From the NCBI GenBank assembly GCA_043735935.1, contig JAYTDO010000581.1:1-16310 (forward strand): a stretch of DNA of 16,310 nt, written 5' to 3'. The notes under the pieces are model-generated. The model saw only the letters and a list, made by a program, of their open reading frames with translations. It was not told where the DNA came from and made no database searches. Below, one piece after another: positions 14,701-16,310 of this stretch. Made by a program: the position numbers and the translations under genes. Origin of the DNA: JANLQB01 sp043735935. Its GTDB lineage: Bacteria > Verrucomicrobiota > Verrucomicrobiia > Chthoniobacterales > Chthoniobacteraceae. The stretch's first letter is position 1. Each line of letters starts with the position of its first letter.

Positions 14701-16310
14701 GCCGCCGACATTGAGTGCGCCGGTGTTGCTCAGGAAGAAGCCGCCCGTGCCGCCCGTGCCTTCGAGGTTGGTGAGCGTCGACTCGATCGAGTCGCCCGAG
14801 GTTCCGACGCCGGTTCCACCGGAGAGGATGGCGTTGAGAGCGGCGATGTTGTTGCTGCCGGCGTTGCCGTCGAGGATTTGATTCGCTGCGGTGATGCGGA
14901 CCGTCGCTCCGGTCGTGCTGACGAGGCCGAGCGTGAATGTCCCGGCCGTCGAGATGAGCGTGATGTCGGCCGTGCCCGTCGTCCCGCTGATCGCTGCGTC
15001 ATCCGCTTCCGTAATGAAAATCGCGCCCGTGCCTGCGCCGGTGAAGGCGATCGTCGCGCCGGTCGTTTGAATCGCTGCGCCACTCGCGCCGATGTCGCCA
15101 TTCGCGCCGCCGGCCGTGAAGGTCAGGACATTGCCGCTCACGGTGCCTGCCGTGCGGAGGATGTCTCCGGCGCTGGCGGTCATCGTCACGTTCCCACTCG
15201 TGGAAACGTTGCCGTTGATCGTCCAGTTTCCGGTGGTCGTGATGAGGTCGATCGGGCCGGAACCGCTCGTGCCCTGGACGTTCGCCCCGTTGGATTCCGT
15301 GATGAATACATCGCCCGTGCCGGTGCCGGCGAAGACGAGGCTGGTCGCCGTCGTGAGGAAACGCGTCGCGCTCGTTCCGACATCGCCGTCGGCTCCGCCC
15401 GCGTTGAGTGTGACAAGATTGCCGGCGACGATGGCGCTGCCGCCGCTCCGCAAAAGATCGCCAGCGCTGGCCGTGAGGGAGGTGTTGCCCGTCGTGGAAA
15501 CGCCCGTGTTGATGACGGTCCAATCTCCGGTGGTGGACACGAGCGCGATGTTTCCGCTGCCGGTGCTGCCGCTGATGCTCGCGCCGTTGGATTCGGTGAT
15601 CGCGGCTTCGCCCGTGCCGGTGCCCGTGAAGGCGATCGTCGTTCCGCTGGTGAGCAGCGGGGTGGCCGAGTCGCCGATGTCGCCGTCCGCGCCGCCCGCA
15701 GTGAACGTGAGAGTGGCGCCGCTGACGCTTGCGCTGCCGCCGCTGCGAGCGATGTCGCCAGCGCTGGCGGTGAGCGAGACGTTTCCGGTCGTAGAGATTC
15801 CCGTGCTGTTGATCGTCCAGCTCCCGGTCGTGGAGGTGAGTGTGATGTTGCCGGAGCCGGTCGTGCCGGTGATGTTGGCGCCGTCGGTTTCGGTGAGGAA
15901 GACGTCGCCCGTGCCCGCGCCGGTGAAGGCAATCGTCGTGCCGCTCGTCTGGATCGCCGCGCCGCTCGCGCCGATGTCGCCATCCGCGCCGCCCGCGGCG
16001 AGGGTGAGCACGTTGCCACTCACCGTGCCGGCGGAGCGAAGGAGGTCGCCCGCACTGGCGGTCATCGTGACGTTCCCACTCGTCGAGATGTTTCCACCGA
16101 TGGTCCAATCGCCGGTGGTGCTGACGAGGGTGAGGTTTCCACTCGTCGAGGTGCCGCTGACGGTGGCGCCGTTTGATTCGGTGATGAACACGCCGCCGGT
16201 CGTCGTGGTAAAGCTGAGGGTCGTTGCGGCGGTCTGCACTTCCGCGCCGCTGGCTCCGACGCCGAGCGGTGCATTGGTTGTGACGGTGCTGCCGCTGACG
16301 GTGCCCGCGC
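8758..16310 (-). CDS. Giant beta-strand repeat surface protein, haemagglutinin-like (5' end outside window)
   Basis: The minus frame is open from the right edge to TGA at 8758, giving 2,516 visible residues; the true start is not in the window. Composition is dominated by Thr, Gly, Ser, Ala, Asn, Asp and Val, with no cysteine. Short strands of the type GNITLxSTTGDWTI recur every ~20-25 residues, as in right-handed beta-helix adhesins. From N to C: five A repeats (~97 aa), a C block (~194 aa), three B repeats (~73 aa), a further A-C pair, then ~1,240 residues of more diverged sequence with motifs such as GNITFNGAVGG and GFSLITIGRPQGNG. The end, GRYVLYSYDENQTTLAGLTP, resembles the C-terminal segment of two-partner-secretion haemagglutinins as I recall them. 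No autotransporter barrel, LPXTG or PEP-CTERM signal is visible. A TpsB transporter would be expected outside the window. The adhesin role is inferred. Confidence 0.88.
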   Translation of the reverse strand, partial: AGTVSGSTVTTNAPLGVGASGAEVQTAATTLSFTTTTGGVFITESNGATVSGTSTSGNLTLVSTTGDWTIGGNISTSGNVTMTASAGDLLRSAGTVSGNVLTLAAGGADGDIGASGAAIQTSGTTIAFTGAGTGDVFLTETDGANITGTTGSGNITLTSTTGSWTINSTGISTTGNVSLTASAGDIARSGGSASVSGATLTFTAGGADGDIGDSATPLLTSGTTIAFTGTGTGEAAITESNGASISGSTGSGNIALVSTTGDWTVINTGVSTTGNTSLTASAGDLLRSGGSAIVAGNLVTLNAGGADGDVGTSATRFLTTATSLVFAGTGTGDVFITESNGANVQGTSGSGPIDLITTTGNWTINGNVSTSGNVTMTASAGDILRTAGTVSGNVLTFTAGGANGDIGASGAAIQTTGATIAFTGAGTGAIFITEADDAAISGTTGTADITLISTAGTFTLGLVSTTGATVRITAANQILDGNAGSNNIAALNAILSGGTGVGTSGDSIESTLTNLEGTGGTGGFFLSNTGALNVGGISATNGVSATSGNIVLTSTGAITIAEQIATSNDISLTAGGTISENTGTVSGGTLTTSSVGGTTLNNANTVTAFNATNITSGGVSLVNTAATLTITGITNTTGATTVSVNNTGAIALGGNVTTTAASGIVSLTASGAITRSAGTITGDTLTLGAGGAIGGSGADVFTSVNSLTTTSGGNQFITEANGLTAISLTAGANDVTLTLTAGALADSDGANDVTAANLTITAPGAIGTSVSPIATNVDTITATTTNANQFFTEANALTGLALNAGAGNVTLVVTTGNVSDGDGAADITAANATITLSGAANSINIGTDVGTLTATTNNGAQTFIETNGLTAINLDAGSGNVNLTLTAGSLADADGSTDITATNATVTLLGSGTAIGSSGNPIRTTVTSLTFTTTGAGDVFFTEVSGLNVNGSSGSGNITLLDLGGSITVVNPGVSTTGNVTITANNGDILRSGAGATIAGNLLTLTASDADGDIGTNANPLLTSATTIAFTGTGTGDVFITESNGAIVGGSTGSGTITLVSTTGDWLLNAVSTSSTVFISAGGSILDNNGAATNVSASAAILSGATGVGVVGNLIETTINNLEGTGGSGGFFVANPGTLTVGGVTGANGIFSTTGNVVLNTGALTLAEDISATGNVTLTSIGTITETSGIVSGALLTSASVGGASFGNANTVASFTATNGTGGNILLTNTANPLTTLAITNATGGNVTVNNTGALNLNGVVTTGANPIPLGGNITFTSSGLLTVNAVADSRGGSGGTLTLANSVIINASPVVGTGNITLQGAPGTMIINATVSVSSPLVLLATENIEINALVETTLNTSDLTVQADTDGNTLGGVHVSTAGELRSGRDLFVVGSDYTVTGSATDSVVIDADGSTQQLAALRNVTISNNAWAPAGAATYLSGRVNSIGVGDVTFQNPIQLANDLARVTTHGAGNVNFNGTINGNFDLRVASDIGNITFNGAVGGVTRVSDIIIDTATNVTEVAGVTAASLTVSSAIGSTIFVGAVDTNATGLNLNITSNSLFTDSTVSANGGDIRWTVDNIDLDGAVSSYNGSLSGHLTIQPITFNRSIGLNAAGSLNLTTLELASFQEGFSLITIGRPQGNGVIAVGGATFRDPVELLAPVAGGTIAVNGTIVGAGSGALTPASIALTAPVIYLNVAAPTPAISTQSAGITITGNVTLQQDTILSTSSGPLGGDVLVDGWINGAQSLTVDATPTGSITLNGAANPPGGAGIGGLQQLTSITLTAQNIDLSPQIITTGAQSYTASDLITLRGGGLKTTAAGYITFNGDVETWAEISITTSGHTGDNIVFNNNVDATNLKPGGLRLNSGLANVSVVGSIGSSNPLTALRVVASSNATFNGSVTVTDTVNIVAGTNVNFVNDVNVTTSISQLSVTAENAIFGGDVSANNLLTLKANEIDFNGGGGSVSGSAALTLRPRDGNILVYLGDVAGSNLTGQLDLNDTDLAALADGFRSIYISKDTGLGGMIIDPTGVTFSDPVTFEEFDATSFIDVLGPITGTDNASITISSRYTRIHADITTEKQNIFIRNAYLYEDVTIDTTGGAGVGAGNITFDDILQDTIFHRHDLLLNAGAGNITFQDTVGSSTAALGLVTANSSGVTTILRGLWAEGFTADAGGSTVLAGRYYVDTGGFSIGDNLVLNSSISVKTGGSPVVFGGTINSMTGKAYALTLDTGVGDVTVTGAVGGATPLSTVRVKTTGAVAFDDIIAKTVNLKGGTIAVNDVTTLLGTQTYTGDATFGGTLTGKTLKVTSHADINNAAAWAFTGVVTLKTSPGNDINVIGAGNVFGSLSVTADNATIVEADSTLIKKAKIDGLFNLTSGGSVTESGSVRVEGLAIAAAASIDLSGRGNRFWSLEGISAVGNITLLSGGHDVQFNDVTSTTNGDIIIVVDAYNTRTEFTNNIGASAISIIGTGRYVLYSYDENQTTLAGLTPDYIDHNLRYPSPSPNAGDSVLFGKAATI
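10195..11424 (-). repeat. Diverged pair of GF...DPV modules in the C-terminal region
   Basis: GFSLITIGRPQGNG with FRDPVEL (about 11424-11338) and GFRSIYISKDTGLGG with FSDPVTF (about 10287-10195) share a ~30-residue pattern, GFxxIxIxxxxGxG...F.DPVxx, 1,137 bp apart. Each is preceded by a Leu/Asp/Ala-rich stretch (LTTLELASFQE; LNDTDLAALAD). Identity is low, so this is an older duplication than the A and C repeats. Confidence 0.6.
12465..13332 (-). repeat. Second A unit plus C block, copy 2
   Basis: An A-type unit of 97 residues (13332-13042: TIAFTGTGTGDVFITESNGA, then STTGDWLLNAVST) is followed by C block copy 2 (13041 to about 12465: AAILSGATGVG, NLEGTGGSGGFFVAN, FGNANTVASFTATN). A partial A-like unit precedes it (13506-13333). 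The order A then C repeats that seen at 15150-14281. Confidence 0.85.
13506..14175 (-). repeat. Three B-type repeats of 72-77 residues with DxDGxxD motifs
   Basis: Units start at 14175, 13953 and 13737. Each begins with an FxTEANGLTxxxL-type segment, continues NVTLxxTAG, then DxDGxxDxTAxNxT. The motif instances are DSDGAND (14053-14073), DGDGAAD (13831-13851) and DADGSTD (13615-13635), at spacings of 222 and 216 bp. Confidence 0.85.
14281..14862 (-). repeat. C block, copy 1 (~194 residues)
   Basis: Begins AGSNNIAALNAILSGG directly after the last A unit, contains the core NLEGTGGTGGFFLSN, the segment NIVLTSTGAITIAEQIA and NANTVTAFNATN, and ends GAITRS. It matches copy 2 (12465-13041) over almost its whole length, at an offset of 1,821 bp at the core. 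Confidence 0.85.
14863..16308 (-). repeat. Five tandem A-type repeats of 92-99 residues in the giant protein
   Basis: Units start at 16308, 16032, 15741, 15444 and 15150 and the last ends at 14863. The consensus contains AGTVSGNVLTLxAGGADGDI, TSGTTIAFTGTGTGDVFITE, SNGA, GSGNITLxSTTGDWTI and NVSxTASAGDLLRS. The closest units are very similar at protein level, including nearly all Gly and Asp positions. The unit length varies by a few residues in loops, not in the strand-like cores. The array continues beyond the right edge. Confidence 0.9.

Noticed and set aside
14863..16308. Regular repeats considered as a CRISPR array
   Set aside because: The period is ~290 bp, the units are coding in one frame, and there are no short identical repeats with unique spacers.

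Overview
The window looks like chromosomal DNA of a high-GC Gram-negative bacterium, most likely a Verrucomicrobiota member. The reasons are a Ser/Thr kinase fused to a receiver domain beside a TPR protein, a glycine-rich RRM protein, few clear Shine-Dalgarno sequences, and a giant Thr/Gly/Asn-rich beta-strand repeat protein. The phylum call is inference from gene style; no rRNA or other phylogenetic marker is present.

Positions 1-2122 (minus strand) hold a membrane-anchored TPR protein whose stop overlaps, by four bases, the start of a receiver-linker-Ser/Thr kinase fusion. The fusion runs off the left edge, with only the start of its kinase domain visible. Divergent from this pair is a TolC-type outer-membrane protein (2253-3749), which converges on upp, uracil phosphoribosyltransferase (3772-4425, minus). 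Upstream of upp lies a 362-bp gene-free stretch with three 42-bp tandem units that each encode a hairpin, followed by a strong intrinsic terminator that serves the next minus-strand gene, an RRM protein (4788-5219).

Positions 5457-7844 (plus strand) look like one transcription unit: a small secreted protein, a glutaredoxin-like protein, a membrane protein overlapping the glutaredoxin by four bases, and deoC (deoxyribose-phosphate aldolase). With upp this gives two nucleotide-salvage enzymes in the window, but they are not in the same operon.

Positions 7854-16310 (minus strand) contain a giant repeat protein with at least 2,516 residues visible and its 5' end outside the window, followed 31 bp later by a secreted DUF1460-type peptidoglycan amidase. 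The giant protein resembles a filamentous-haemagglutinin or two-partner-secretion exoprotein. It has near-identical ~97-residue repeats toward its N-terminal side, a second ~73-residue family carrying DxDGxxD motifs, a 1,821-bp higher-order duplication, a more divergent C-terminal beta-rich region, and a conserved-looking C-terminal motif. It contains no cysteine, and no lysine in its first 1,814 visible residues.

No tRNA, rRNA, CRISPR array, transposase or integrase was seen. The most unusual items are the receiver-kinase fusion coupled to the TPR protein, the hairpin array before upp, and the composition and layered duplication of the giant surface protein.
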